Shown here one piece after another: positions 23,313-30,268 of a DNA stretch of 34,414 nucleotides. Position 1 is the stretch's first letter; each line of letters starts with the position of its first letter. The stretch is from Amycolatopsis coloradensis (GTDB lineage Bacteria; Actinomycetota; Actinomycetes; Mycobacteriales; Pseudonocardiaceae). The DNA lies in the NCBI RefSeq assembly GCF_001953865.1, contig NZ_MQUQ01000034.1:1-34414 (forward strand), in the 5' to 3' direction. The translations under genes were made by a program, and so were the position numbers. A model generated the notes under the pieces. That model had not been told where the DNA came from. It ran no database searches and saw only the letters and a list, made by a program, of their open reading frames with translations.

Positions 23313-23424
23313 TCACGTGCGCTGGACCTGGTAACCGGCGATCAGTTCTTTGCAGTGCTGTCGCACCTCTTCGAGGGTGAGGAAACTGCCGTGAGCACCA
23401 CGACGGCGTGGACGCGTTCGCCGT
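23313..23424 (-). pseudogene. Fragment of an acyl-CoA synthetase (ANL superfamily), C-terminal end
   Basis: Reading leftward, one frame gives GERVHAVVVLT, and after a shift of frame the text continues as LTLEEVRQHCKELIAGYQVQR, then a stop. Both are recognisable pieces of the C-terminal lid domain of AMP-forming acyl-CoA ligases, where a strand like GExVHAVVVL is followed by a helix (EEVRxHC...LAGYKVPR). The catalytic Lys normally found shortly after is lost. The rest of the gene is missing; only about 37 codons survive, with one frameshift. The fragment ends near 23424 against unrelated sequence. Confidence 0.6.
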
Positions 23425-23502
23425 AAGAAGGTCAACCTGAACACCGACAAATTCGGCCCCAAGACCGGCCGGCGCGCGGGCACCGTCACCTTCGTCTGAG
23501 AA
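23425..23502 (+). other. Unassigned coding-like fragment abutting the ligase remnant
   Basis: The + strand reads KKVNLNTDKFGPKTGRRAGT, followed by VTFV and a TGA at 23500-23502. It has the look of a conserved C-terminus, but no start lies before it in the same frame; a stop precedes it upstream. I do not recognise the family. It seems to be the tail of a second lost gene, joined to the ligase fragment by a deletion. The remaining bases to 23616 hold only the leader of the fasciclin gene. Confidence 0.3.
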
Positions 23503-23616
23503 AGATCGGCGAACGACCAATCCGCCTCACCGGCGGCCCCGAATCCCTTGCAAGAAGGCAGAGAACACCTCGTCCACAATGGACAACCTAGCCGCCTTTA
23601 CCTGGAGTGGTATTTC

Positions 23617-24297
23617 ATGAACAAGCTTCGCGTCGCAGGAATCGGTTTCACCGCGGTCGCCGCCCTGGCCCTGTCCGCCTGCGGCAGTGACGATGCCCCG
23701 TCAGCCGACAATGCCGCCAACACCCCCGCGCCCGCCGCGTCCTCGTCGGCCCCGATGTCCAGCTCCGGCTCGACAGGATCGCCCGACGGAGTGACCACCA
23801 ACGCCGACGTGTTCGGCCCGGCCTGCTCGCAGCTTCCGCAGGGCAACTCGCCCGGTTCGCTGGACTCGATGGGCCCGCAGCCCGTCGCCAGTGCCGCCTC
23901 GACCAACCCGCTGCTGACCAAGCTGGTCGCCGCGGTCAAGGCCACCAACCTGGTCGACACCCTCAACAGCCAGCCCGCCATCACCGTGTTCGCCCCCGCA
24001 GACCCGGCGTTCGCCGCCCTCGGCGACGCCAAGTTCGCCGAGCTCGCGGGCAAGCCGGACCAGCTGGCCCCGATCCTGCAGTACCACGTCGTCGGCAAGC
24101 GCTACGACGCCAAGGGCCTGGAGTCGGCCAAGACGCTGGAGAGCCTGAACACCGCGGGCGGCCCGCTCAAGATCGAGGGCTCCGGCGAGAACATGACCGT
24201 CAACGGCGCCAAGGTCCTGTGCGGCAACATCCCCACCAAGAACGCCACCGTGTTCGTCATCGACACGGTGATGACCCCGGGCACCAACAAGAACTAG
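23617..24297 (+). CDS. Fasciclin (FAS1) domain lipoprotein, MPT83/MPB70-like
   Basis: A 226-residue exported lipoprotein. Residues 1-22 are a lipoprotein signal peptide with the lipobox LSAC (Cys22 is lipidated). A low-complexity Ala/Ser/Pro linker (about 25-60) projects the single FAS1 domain (about 90-222), which shows ITVFAPADPAFAAL, LQYHVVGKRYDAKGL, MTVNGAKVLCGNIPT and VFVIDTVMTP, the standard H1 and H2 regions. Such proteins sit on the outer face of the cell membrane and act in adhesion or surface binding. ATG at 23617 has GGAG 9 bases upstream. Two Cys residues in the mature part (CSQL and LCGN) resemble the disulfide of mycobacterial MPT70/83. Confidence 0.92.
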   Translation: MNKLRVAGIGFTAVAALALSACGSDDAPSADNAANTPAPAASSSAPMSSSGSTGSPDGVTTNADVFGPACSQLPQGNSPGSLDSMGPQPVASAASTNPLLTKLVAAVKATNLVDTLNSQPAITVFAPADPAFAALGDAKFAELAGKPDQLAPILQYHVVGKRYDAKGLESAKTLESLNTAGGPLKIEGSGENMTVNGAKVLCGNIPTKNATVFVIDTVMTPGTNKN

Positions 24298-24310
24298 GTC
24301 CCCGCACCCT

Positions 24311-24350
24311 GATCGCGGTGGCCACGCCCTCGGGCGCGGCCACCGCGATC
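24311..24350. terminator. Strong hairpin terminator between convergent genes
   Basis: Arms GATCGCGGTGGCC (24311-24323) and GGCCACCGCGATC (24338-24350) are perfect 13-bp complements; the loop contains a further GCCC/GGGC pairing. It lies 13 bases after the fasciclin stop and 18 before the end of the leftward Asp23 operon, so it can serve both. No long T run follows, as is common in actinobacteria. Confidence 0.85.
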
Positions 24351-24368
24351 ATCGTTGTGTCAGGCAGT

Positions 24369-24674
24369 TCAGGGGACGAGCGCGGCGGCGTCCACATCGG
24401 TCACGACGAGGCGCAGGCTCGCGTTCTCCCAAGCGGTTCCGGTCAGCACGGCCCGCAGGACGGCGCCGGCGGTCTCCGTCAGCGGCGGGATCGGGACCTC
24501 CAGCGCGACGACGCGGATCTCGACGACGCCCTCGGAGATGTCGACGGCCATGACGTCGAGGTCCCACGGCACCGCCGAGGCCGCGGCCGTGGTGGACGGC
24601 GTCGCCGCGCGAAGGCCGGGGATGTCTCGGAGCGCGCTGAGCAGCGACGCGGTCAGTTCGGAACGTGCGGTCAC
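24369..24674 (-). CDS. Small protein of the Asp23 operon, function unknown
   Basis: A 101-residue protein that I do not recognise as a named family. It has an N-terminal helix (ELTASLLSALRDIPGL), an Ala/Thr linker, and then alternating strands and helix (WDLDVMAVDISEGVVEIRVV; AGAVLRAVLTG; ASLRLVVTDVDA) reminiscent of the beta-alpha pattern of Asp23 proteins. GTG at 24674 has GGAGG 6 bases upstream and overlaps the stop of the preceding Asp23 gene as GTGA. It is the last gene of the leftward sigma-factor operon and is followed by the hairpin terminator. Confidence 0.75.
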   Translation of the reverse strand: MTARSELTASLLSALRDIPGLRAATPSTTAAASAVPWDLDVMAVDISEGVVEIRVVALEVPIPPLTETAGAVLRAVLTGTAWENASLRLVVTDVDAAALVP

Positions 24675-25072
24675 AACAGTCCTCCACGGATTTCGATGTC
24701 CAAAATGGACACCGAGACGGCCGACGGCGTGAGCCCGGTCGCCTCGGTGACCGCCCGGCTGACCGCCCGCTGCACCGTCTGCGCGGTCGCGGCCGCCTGG
24801 TCGAGGCCGGAGAGCGAGAGATCGATCTCCACCCGCACGTCGGGCGGATCGTGTTCGACGAACGCGCGCACCCCTTCGGTCGGCGCCGGTTCGAGGCCCT
24901 TGACCCGCTGCCGCGCGATCCGGGTCAGCGAACCCGCCAGCCCGCGCAGGCCGGGTTCCAGGCGTACCACGCCGGGGACCTTCGCCGCGGCATGCGCGGC
25001 GACCGCCGCGACCACCGGCGGGGCGATGACCGTTTCGACCAGTTGCCCGGCCGGGGCCTGTTCAGGCGTCAT
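24671..25072 (-). CDS. Asp23/Gls24-family envelope stress protein
   Basis: A 133-residue protein of the Asp23/Gls24 (DUF322) family. It shows the family pattern: ETVIAPPVVAAVAAHAAAKVPGVV near the N-terminus, followed by strands with VRVEIDLSLS and a helix TAQTVQRAVSRAVTEATGL, then SAVSVSILDIEI. Asp23 proteins are membrane-associated factors linked to cell-envelope stress and alkaline shock. ATG at 25072 is chosen because GGAGG lies 6 bases before it; it starts 11 bases inside the end of the preceding gene. It belongs to the operon led by the ECF sigma factor. Confidence 0.88.
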   Translation of the reverse strand: MTPEQAPAGQLVETVIAPPVVAAVAAHAAAKVPGVVRLEPGLRGLAGSLTRIARQRVKGLEPAPTEGVRAFVEHDPPDVRVEIDLSLSGLDQAAATAQTVQRAVSRAVTEATGLTPSAVSVSILDIEIRGGLL

Positions 25073-25628
25073 AGAGGTCCTCCACCACCAGATCCAGCCT
25101 GGCCAGCCGGATGCCGACGCGGGCACCCGCGGCCGCGGTGACCCGTTCCCGGACGACGTCCAAGGAGCCGCCGTCGAAATCGTGCGCGATCGCGAGGCTC
25201 AATTCCACGTCCACGGCCAGCGCGTCGGTGTCTTCCCCCGATCGGTGGACCCGGCAGTGCCGCGCGCGGACGCCGTCGACGGAGTCCGCGGCGAACCGCA
25301 GCACCGCCGCGACAGCCTGGTCGCTGACCTGGATCTCGCCCGGTTCGGGACTGGACAGGGGCACCAGATCGCGGCGCCGCACCTCGGCGCGGACCGCGGC
25401 CATGATCCGGCTGGTGAGATCCGGCGACGGCTCGGCGTCGTCTTCGGCCAGCTCCGTGGTCAGCCCGCGCAGCACCCGGAGGCTCTCGCGGGTCGCCCGG
25501 CAGTGCGGGCAGTCGAGTTCGTGCGCGTCCGCCCGGCCGGCGTCGACCTCGTCGAGCCGTTCCCAGACCTGTTCCACATCACGGCCGCACGGCAGCAGGT
25601 AGTCCTGGGTCGCGTGATTCATCGCCAT
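25062..25628 (-). CDS. Fusion of a zinc-binding anti-sigma domain and an Asp23 domain
   Basis: A 188-residue protein. The N-terminal 80 residues hold H36-x3-C40-x2-C43 (HELDCPHC) within a short helical domain, the Hx3Cx2C pattern of zinc-binding anti-sigma factors (ZAS). Residues about 98-188 read EIQVSDQAVAAVLRFAADSV to LARLDLVVEDLYD, an Asp23-type domain. There is no transmembrane segment between them. The gene directly follows and overlaps the ECF sigma factor gene, as anti-sigma genes do, so it is likely the cognate anti-sigma factor. ATG at 25628 (GGAGG 10 bases before) is used; the ATG at 25622 overlaps the sigma stop as ATGA. The domain combination is striking. Confidence 0.8.
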   Translation of the reverse strand: MAMNHATQDYLLPCGRDVEQVWERLDEVDAGRADAHELDCPHCRATRESLRVLRGLTTELAEDDAEPSPDLTSRIMAAVRAEVRRRDLVPLSSPEPGEIQVSDQAVAAVLRFAADSVDGVRARHCRVHRSGEDTDALAVDVELSLAIAHDFDGGSLDVVRERVTAAAGARVGIRLARLDLVVEDLYDA

Positions 25629-26200
25629 GGCGCCATCACCTCCGCCAACTGTGCTCGTGCTCGTGCGATGCGTCCGCGCACCGCCGTGGTGGTCGCCCCG
25701 ATCGCGGTCGCGATCTCCTCGTAGGAGCGGCCGTGGACCTCGCGCAACAGCCAGCAGGCCCGCTGCTCGGCGGTCAGCTCGTCCAGCGCCCCGGTCAGCG
25801 CCGCCATCTGCGCGCTCGTCTCGGCCGCGCGATCCGGCCTGCCTGCCGGACCCTCGGATTCCCGCAGGTCCAGTTCGACGTCGGCCACCGGTTTCCGCGC
25901 GCGGATCACGTTGAGGCACCGGTTGGTCGTCGCCCGGTAGAGCCAGCCGACGAACGCCGCGTCCTCCTGCAACTGGTCGAGCCGTCGCCAGGCGGTGAGG
26001 AACACCTCCTGGACGACGTCCTCGGCGTCGCCCTTGTTCCCCAGCATCCGCAGCGCCAGCCGGTACATCGGTCCCTGGAAACGCAGGACGAGCTGCTCGT
26101 ACGCGCGGATCTCGCCGTCGCGGGCCCGCGCCACCAGCGTGGTGTCGTCCAGCACTGTTTCACCGGCGGCGGGCGCGTCCTTTCTCACCGACGTCGTCAT
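25619..26200 (-). CDS. ECF (sigma-70 family) RNA polymerase sigma factor
   Basis: A 193-residue extracytoplasmic-function sigma factor. Region 2 is YEQLVLRFQGPMYRLALRML, then GNKGDAEDVVQEVFLTAWRR, binding the -10 element and core polymerase. Region 4 is LDELTAEQRACWLLREVHG, then RSYEEIATAIGATTTAVRGR, binding the -35. A short basic linker joins them. It heads a leftward operon with a zinc-finger/Asp23 protein, an Asp23 protein and a small protein, so it probably controls an envelope-stress response and its own operon. ATG at 26200 is used; the frame is open upstream to a start at 26263, without a clear ribosome-binding site at either. No confident autoregulatory GGAAC/CGT promoter was found upstream. 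Confidence 0.9.
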   Translation of the reverse strand: MTTSVRKDAPAAGETVLDDTTLVARARDGEIRAYEQLVLRFQGPMYRLALRMLGNKGDAEDVVQEVFLTAWRRLDQLQEDAAFVGWLYRATTNRCLNVIRARKPVADVELDLRESEGPAGRPDRAAETSAQMAALTGALDELTAEQRACWLLREVHGRSYEEIATAIGATTTAVRGRIARARAQLAEVMAPWR

Positions 26201-26704
26201 CCAGCGCACCTGTGCAGTGACGCCATCCGAAGCTCCCTTCACACCACCTGATCGGGGTGACACCCGTCAGACACGTCTTCCCCGGAAACGTCACGCGGGA
26301 AACCCGGTCCAGCCGACCACGTCACAGCGCGGAGCGCACGCCGAAGTCACGTGACGGCCCGGCGGCGGAACGCCCACTGACTCGCAGGGGTGAAAACCAG
26401 CAGCGCGGTGGCGCAGAGCCAGCCGGGCAGATGGGGGACCCGCGGGATCAGCGCGCCACGCAGACCCTCGCTGACAGAAGCGACCCGGCGGCGACCGGAG
26501 CCTGACCAGGCTGGCGGCGTCGGTGCCGGCGAACCCGCGGCACAGCGGACCGCTGACCGTCGGCCACGATCGAAGGGCTCCAGCCACAGCCCCTCACCAG
26601 GGTGCTGACCCCGGCCGAACGGGAGATCGTGCGGGTGGCGGCGGGACTGCTGCTCCAGGTCACCGGGCACGGTGAGGAGCCGCCGGACCGGGCGCCGCTC
26701 CGAG
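26201..26704. other. Gap with a possible gene remnant
   Basis: This 504-base stretch holds the upstream region of the sigma-factor operon and no intact gene. Leftward from about 26466 to 26347, one frame reads PRVPHLPGWLCATALLVFTP and ends FRRRAVT with a stop, which looks like the last transmembrane helix and basic tail of a lost membrane protein. On the + strand, 26602-26750 can be read as LTPAEREIVRVAAGLLLQVTG and onward, but that is short and unsupported. I call neither a gene. Confidence 0.3.
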
Positions 26705-27883
26705 TCACCGCCGCCGGGCGAGCGCGGGGTAGTCGTCCAGCGTGATGTCGGTGGCGAACTTGTCGGTCACCCCCAGCATCCAGCGCAGCAGGAACGGCCG
26801 CCGGAACAGCTGGTTGCGCAGGCTCATCCGCAGCTTCGTCGGCGGGGCGAGGTACGGGCCCGCGTTGGCGCTGCGGGCGATCTTCGCGTAGCCGCGGAAC
26901 TTCTCCTCGTACCGCCGGAAGGCCACCTCGTGGTCGCCGTTCGCCGCGGCGAGTTCGCCCGCGACGACGTACGCGGCGACGATGGCGAGGCCGGTGCCGA
27001 AGCCGCCCAAGGTGTTGCCGTAGGCCGAATCGCCGAGGAGCGCGACGCGGCCGGTGGAGTAGCTGTCCATCTTGACGCGGCTGAGCGAGTCCAGATAGAC
27101 GTCGTCCGACCGCTCCACCGCTTCCATCAGTTCGGGCAGTCGCCAGCCGCCGCCGGCGAACGCGTCGGCCAGGATCTTCTTTTGCTGGCCGGCGTCGTAC
27201 CGGTCGTAGGCGATCTCGGGGGAGGCGAACACGAAGAACGCGGCCGCCTTGGGCCCGCCGGTGGCGGCGAGGCGGCCGGGCTCGTTGTACATGATCGAGG
27301 TGCCGCCCGGGCCGCGGAAGTCGTCGGTTTCCCCGGTCTCGGCCAGAGCGTAGTAATGGCCGAGGTGCTGCACGTAGTCGGTTTCCGGACCGAAGGCCAG
27401 CCGTCGCACGGTGGAGTGGATGCCGTCCGCGCCGAAGACGAGGTCGAACCGCCGGGGCGCCCCGCGTTCGAAGGTGACGTCGACGCCGTGGGCCGTTTCG
27501 GTGAGCGAGGTGATCGAGTCGCCGAAGACGTACTCGCAGTCCTGGGCGGTCCGTTCGTAGAGGATCCCCACCAGGTCGCCGCGCCGGATCTCGACGTCGC
27601 CGCCGGTGAATTCGCCGGGCATGACCGCCAAGGGCCGTTCCGTGGCGTCGATGATGGTCTGGTCGTGCCCGCCGGTCTGGCGCCGGTACACCTCGTCGAG
27701 AATGCCCATCCGCTCCAGCACGGCGCGGTGGGTGGCGCCCTTGAAGTCGACCGCCTGCCCGCCGGTGCGGAGTCCCGGCGACCGTTCGACCACGGTGACC
27801 GCGTAGCCATGGCGGGAAAGCCAGAAGGCGAGCGCGGGACCGGCGATGCCGGCACCGGAGATGAGGACTGTCTTGTTCGTCAT
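26705..27883 (-). CDS. FAD-dependent monooxygenase (class A, PHBH-like)
   Basis: A 392-residue flavin monooxygenase of the p-hydroxybenzoate hydroxylase-like group. The three FAD fingerprints are visible: SGAGIAGPALAFWLSRHG (GxGxxG) with VVERSPGLRTGG; FGADGIHSTVR (DG motif); and VALLGDSAYGNTLGGFGTGLAIV (GD motif). Substrates of such enzymes include aromatic compounds and antibiotics such as tetracyclines and rifamycins; the sequence does not say which. ATG at 27883 starts exactly before NKTVLISGAG; no strong ribosome-binding site is seen. The CoA-transferase gene lies 58 bases upstream in the same direction, so they may share a transcript. Confidence 0.88.
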   Translation of the reverse strand: MTNKTVLISGAGIAGPALAFWLSRHGYAVTVVERSPGLRTGGQAVDFKGATHRAVLERMGILDEVYRRQTGGHDQTIIDATERPLAVMPGEFTGGDVEIRRGDLVGILYERTAQDCEYVFGDSITSLTETAHGVDVTFERGAPRRFDLVFGADGIHSTVRRLAFGPETDYVQHLGHYYALAETGETDDFRGPGGTSIMYNEPGRLAATGGPKAAAFFVFASPEIAYDRYDAGQQKKILADAFAGGGWRLPELMEAVERSDDVYLDSLSRVKMDSYSTGRVALLGDSAYGNTLGGFGTGLAIVAAYVVAGELAAANGDHEVAFRRYEEKFRGYAKIARSANAGPYLAPPTKLRMSLRNQLFRRPFLLRWMLGVTDKFATDITLDDYPALARRR

Positions 27884-27941
27884 GGCCGGAAGCTTCGCGG
27901 CCGTCGTTGACGAAGCACTGACAGTCCGCTGACCACCGCTG

Positions 27942-29087
27942 TCACCTCCAACCAGGCAGGGGCAGGGTGAGCTGGGCGGGATCATCCGGTGGCGCGGTCT
28001 CATAGCGGGGCGGTGTCGCCGACAGGCCGATCGGGTTGCGGGTCAGCCGTACGGAGGAGCCGTCGGGCCGGGGGAGGTCGACCGTCGGGTTCAGGCCGAG
28101 GCGCTCCGCGAGGGCGAACGCTCCCGCGACGTCGTTGACCTCGCCCGCGGGCACTCCGGCCGCGCTCAGATCCGTCGCCCACCCGGCGGCCGGACGCCGG
28201 GCCAGCTGCTCTTCCAGCAGCCTTCGCAGTTCGACGCGGTGCTCGACCCGCGCCGGGTTGGTCGCGAACCGGGGCTGATCCGCGAGTTCCGGGAGGCCGA
28301 TGACCTCGCACAACGCCGCGAACTGCCGGTCGTTGCCGACAGCGAGCGCGATCTCGTGATCGGCGCACGGCACGAGTTCGTAGGGGGCGATGCTGGGATG
28401 CCGGTTGCCCATCCTCGCCGGGACCGTCCCGCCGGAGGTGTACGCGCTGCCCTGGTTGACCAGCGCGGCGAGCAGACTGGACAGCAGGTCGATCTCGACG
28501 CGCTGGCCCTCACCGGTCCGGTCGCGATGGCGCAGGGCGGCGAGGATCCCGACGCTCGCGAACAGCCCGGCCAGCACGTCGACGAGCGCGACGCCGACCT
28601 TCTGCGGCTCGCCCGCGGGGTCGCCGGTGATGCTCATCAGCCCGCCGACGGCCTGGATGAGCAGGTCGTAGCCGGGCAGTGCCGCGCCGCCGCCGGAGCC
28701 GAACCCCGTGACGGAGCAATAGACCAGGCCGGGGTTCGCCGCCCGCAGGGGCGCCGGGCCGAGGCCGAGGCGGTCCATCACGCCGGGCCGGAAATTCTCG
28801 ACAACGACGTCGGCTTCCAGCGCGAGCGCGCGGGCCTTGGCGAGGTCGTCCGGATCGCCGAGGTCCAGCGCCACACTCGTCTTGTTCCGGTTCACCGACT
28901 GGAAGTACGTCGCCTGGCCGGACGCGTCGTACGGCGGCCCCCAGCTGCGGGTGTCGTCGCCCGTGCCCGGCCGCTCGACCTTGACCACCGTCGCGCCGAG
29001 ATCGGCGAGGAGCATCGTGGCGAACGGTCCGGCGAGCACGCGGGAGAAGTCGAGGACGCGCAGCGGGCCGAGTGCGGTGTCGGGCAT
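27942..29087 (-). CDS. Class III CoA-transferase (CaiB/BaiF family)
   Basis: A 381-residue CoA-transferase that moves CoA between carboxylic acids through a covalent aspartyl intermediate. The catalytic Asp is D141 in LPGYDLLIQAVGGLMSITG. The N-terminal LRVLDFSRVLAGPFATMLLADLGATVVKVE and VENFRPGVMDRLGLG are the family hallmarks; CoA contacts lie in the first and C-terminal parts. The donor and acceptor acids are unknown. ATG at 29087 precedes PDTALGPLRVLDFS. It diverges from the NmrA-like gene across a 256-base gap containing a hairpin repeat, and is followed by the FAD monooxygenase gene. Confidence 0.92.
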   Translation of the reverse strand: MPDTALGPLRVLDFSRVLAGPFATMLLADLGATVVKVERPGTGDDTRSWGPPYDASGQATYFQSVNRNKTSVALDLGDPDDLAKARALALEADVVVENFRPGVMDRLGLGPAPLRAANPGLVYCSVTGFGSGGGAALPGYDLLIQAVGGLMSITGDPAGEPQKVGVALVDVLAGLFASVGILAALRHRDRTGEGQRVEIDLLSSLLAALVNQGSAYTSGGTVPARMGNRHPSIAPYELVPCADHEIALAVGNDRQFAALCEVIGLPELADQPRFATNPARVEHRVELRRLLEEQLARRPAAGWATDLSAAGVPAGEVNDVAGAFALAERLGLNPTVDLPRPDGSSVRLTRNPIGLSATPPRYETAPPDDPAQLTLPLPGWR

Positions 29088-29185
29088 GAGCCAGACCCTA
29101 AGCGGCTGTCCAGGGCTTTCCCTACTGGGTCAGTGTTCGGTACAGGAGGTGGTGAGTGGCGTTTCGGGTTGCCGGTCACTGCGGA

Positions 29186-29230
29186 TGAAGGGCGCTTTCC
29201 CCGCATGCCATGTGACGAAAGCGTCCTTCA
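29186..29230. repeat. Inverted repeat (hairpin) in a divergent intergenic gap
   Basis: TGAAGGGCGCTTTC (29186-29199) and GAAAGCGTCCTTCA (29217-29230) are 14-bp arms with one G-T type mismatch, around a 17-base loop. It lies between two diverging genes, so it is not a terminator of either. I have an impression of similar TGAAGG-CGCTTTC elements being dispersed in Amycolatopsis chromosomes, but cannot confirm this here. Confidence 0.7.
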
Positions 29231-29276
29231 CGGCGTGATCACAGTCACAAAGAACCTGGTTCCCCAATACTTTCCT

Positions 29277-29287
29277 CTAGGTACCTA
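29277..29287. promoter_or_regulatory. Candidate operator TAGGTACCTA upstream of the NmrA-like gene
   Basis: TAGGTACCTA at 29278-29287 is a perfect 10-bp palindrome 56 bases before the start, in a local A/T-rich patch followed by TACTATCC. It contains CTAGGTA (29277-29283), also found in the HxlR/hydratase promoter at 22784-22790. Confidence 0.35.
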
Positions 29288-29343
29288 CTATCCCCATGAA
29301 GGTAGCTTCGGCGCGTCAACAAGACGCGAATCGAGGAGCGACC

Positions 29344-30171
29344 ATGATCGTGGTGACCGGAGCGACCGGAAACGTGGGACGGCGGCTGGTGGAAACCCTT
29401 ACCGCCGCGGGGGAAGAGGTGACGGCGGTGTCGCGCCACGTCTCGGCGGCGGACGTGCCGGACGGAGTCCGTACCGTCCGGGCCGATATCGCGAAACCCG
29501 CAGTCCTGGACCGGCTGTTCGACGGCGCCGACCGGCTTTTCCTTCTGACGTCAGGCGATTACCTGGCGTCGGGTGGCGATGTCGCGGAACTCGCCGGGGT
29601 GGCGCGGCAAGCGGGTGTGCGGCGGATCGTGCTGCTGTCCTCCCAGGGCGTCGGGACCGGGCGGCACGCGCCCGCCTTCGAAGAGGCGGTCCAGGCGTCC
29701 GGTCTGGAATGGACGGTGCTGCGGCCGGGAGGCTTCGCCAGCAACGCTTTCCAGTGGGCGCCGTCGATCCGAGAGAACCGCGTGGTCGCCGCGCCGTTCG
29801 GCGACGTCGCGCTGCCCGTGATCGACCCGGCGGACATCGCCGACGTCGCGGCCATTGTGCTGCGAGAGAACGGCCACAATGGACAGACCTACGTGCTGAC
29901 CGGGCCCGAGCCGATCTCGCCCCGGCGGCAGGCGACGGCCTTCGGTGACGCGCTGGGCGAGCAGGTGCGGTTCGCCGAACTGGGTGAGGACGAGGCGCGG
30001 GCGGCGATGTCGGCGTTCATGCCGCCGGTGGTCGTGGAGGCCACGCTCGCCATTCTCGGCTCGCCGACGGAGGACGAGCAGCGCGTCAGCCCCGATGTCG
30101 AACGCGTGCTGGGACGTCCAGGACGGACGTTCGCCGACTGGGTGGCGCGGAACGCGGCGGCGTTCGAATGA
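29344..30171 (+). CDS. NmrA-like NAD(P)-binding reductase (atypical SDR)
   Basis: A 275-residue atypical short-chain dehydrogenase of the NmrA/QOR2 type. It opens MIVVTGATGNVGRRLVETL with the GxxGxxG motif. The classical YxxxK pair is absent; instead the segment SSQGVGTGRHAPAFEEAVQAS precedes WTVLRPGGFASN, typical of NmrA-like quinone reductases or NAD(P)-sensing regulators. A conserved C-terminal region includes YVLTGPEPISPRRQA. ATG at 29344 has GAGGAG five bases upstream. The palindrome in its promoter suggests tight control, perhaps by an HxlR protein, a common partner of such genes. Confidence 0.88.
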   Translation: MIVVTGATGNVGRRLVETLTAAGEEVTAVSRHVSAADVPDGVRTVRADIAKPAVLDRLFDGADRLFLLTSGDYLASGGDVAELAGVARQAGVRRIVLLSSQGVGTGRHAPAFEEAVQASGLEWTVLRPGGFASNAFQWAPSIRENRVVAAPFGDVALPVIDPADIADVAAIVLRENGHNGQTYVLTGPEPISPRRQATAFGDALGEQVRFAELGEDEARAAMSAFMPPVVVEATLAILGSPTEDEQRVSPDVERVLGRPGRTFADWVARNAAAFE

Positions 30172-30190
30172 GCTGAACGGCGAGGGACCC

Positions 30191-30210
30191 GGGGTGCTCT
30201 CGGGCACCCT
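30191..30210. terminator. Hairpin after the NmrA-like gene
   Basis: GGGTGC (30192-30197) and GCACCC (30204-30209) pair around a 6-base loop, 20 bases after the stop codon. No T run follows. It probably separates this gene from the dehydrogenase at 30269. Confidence 0.5.
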
Positions 30211-30239
30211 GGCCCTGCGCCGGTCCCGCTCCTTATGTT

Positions 30240-30253
30240 TAGACTGAGGTCTA
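30240..30253. promoter_or_regulatory. Candidate operator upstream of the dehydrogenase gene
   Basis: TAGAC (30240-30244) and GTCTA (30249-30253) are inverted arms around TGAG, in an A/T-rich patch that begins with TTATGTT and ends 15 bases before the GTG start. Its position fits a repressor site at the core promoter; the regulator is unknown. Confidence 0.4.
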
Positions 30254-30268
30254 TCTAAGGGGCCTCAA

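Noticed and set aside
24701..24713. GTCCA-AAA-TGGAC palindrome
   Set aside because: It lies within the coding end of the Asp23 gene and is explained by codons.
24219..25724. 501-codon + strand frame over the Asp23 operon
   Set aside because: Antisense to four overlapping genes with ribosome-binding sites; the translation is low-complexity.
28239..29340. Long + strand frame across the CoA-transferase gene
   Set aside because: It is antisense to a clear CaiB-family gene and has no domain content.
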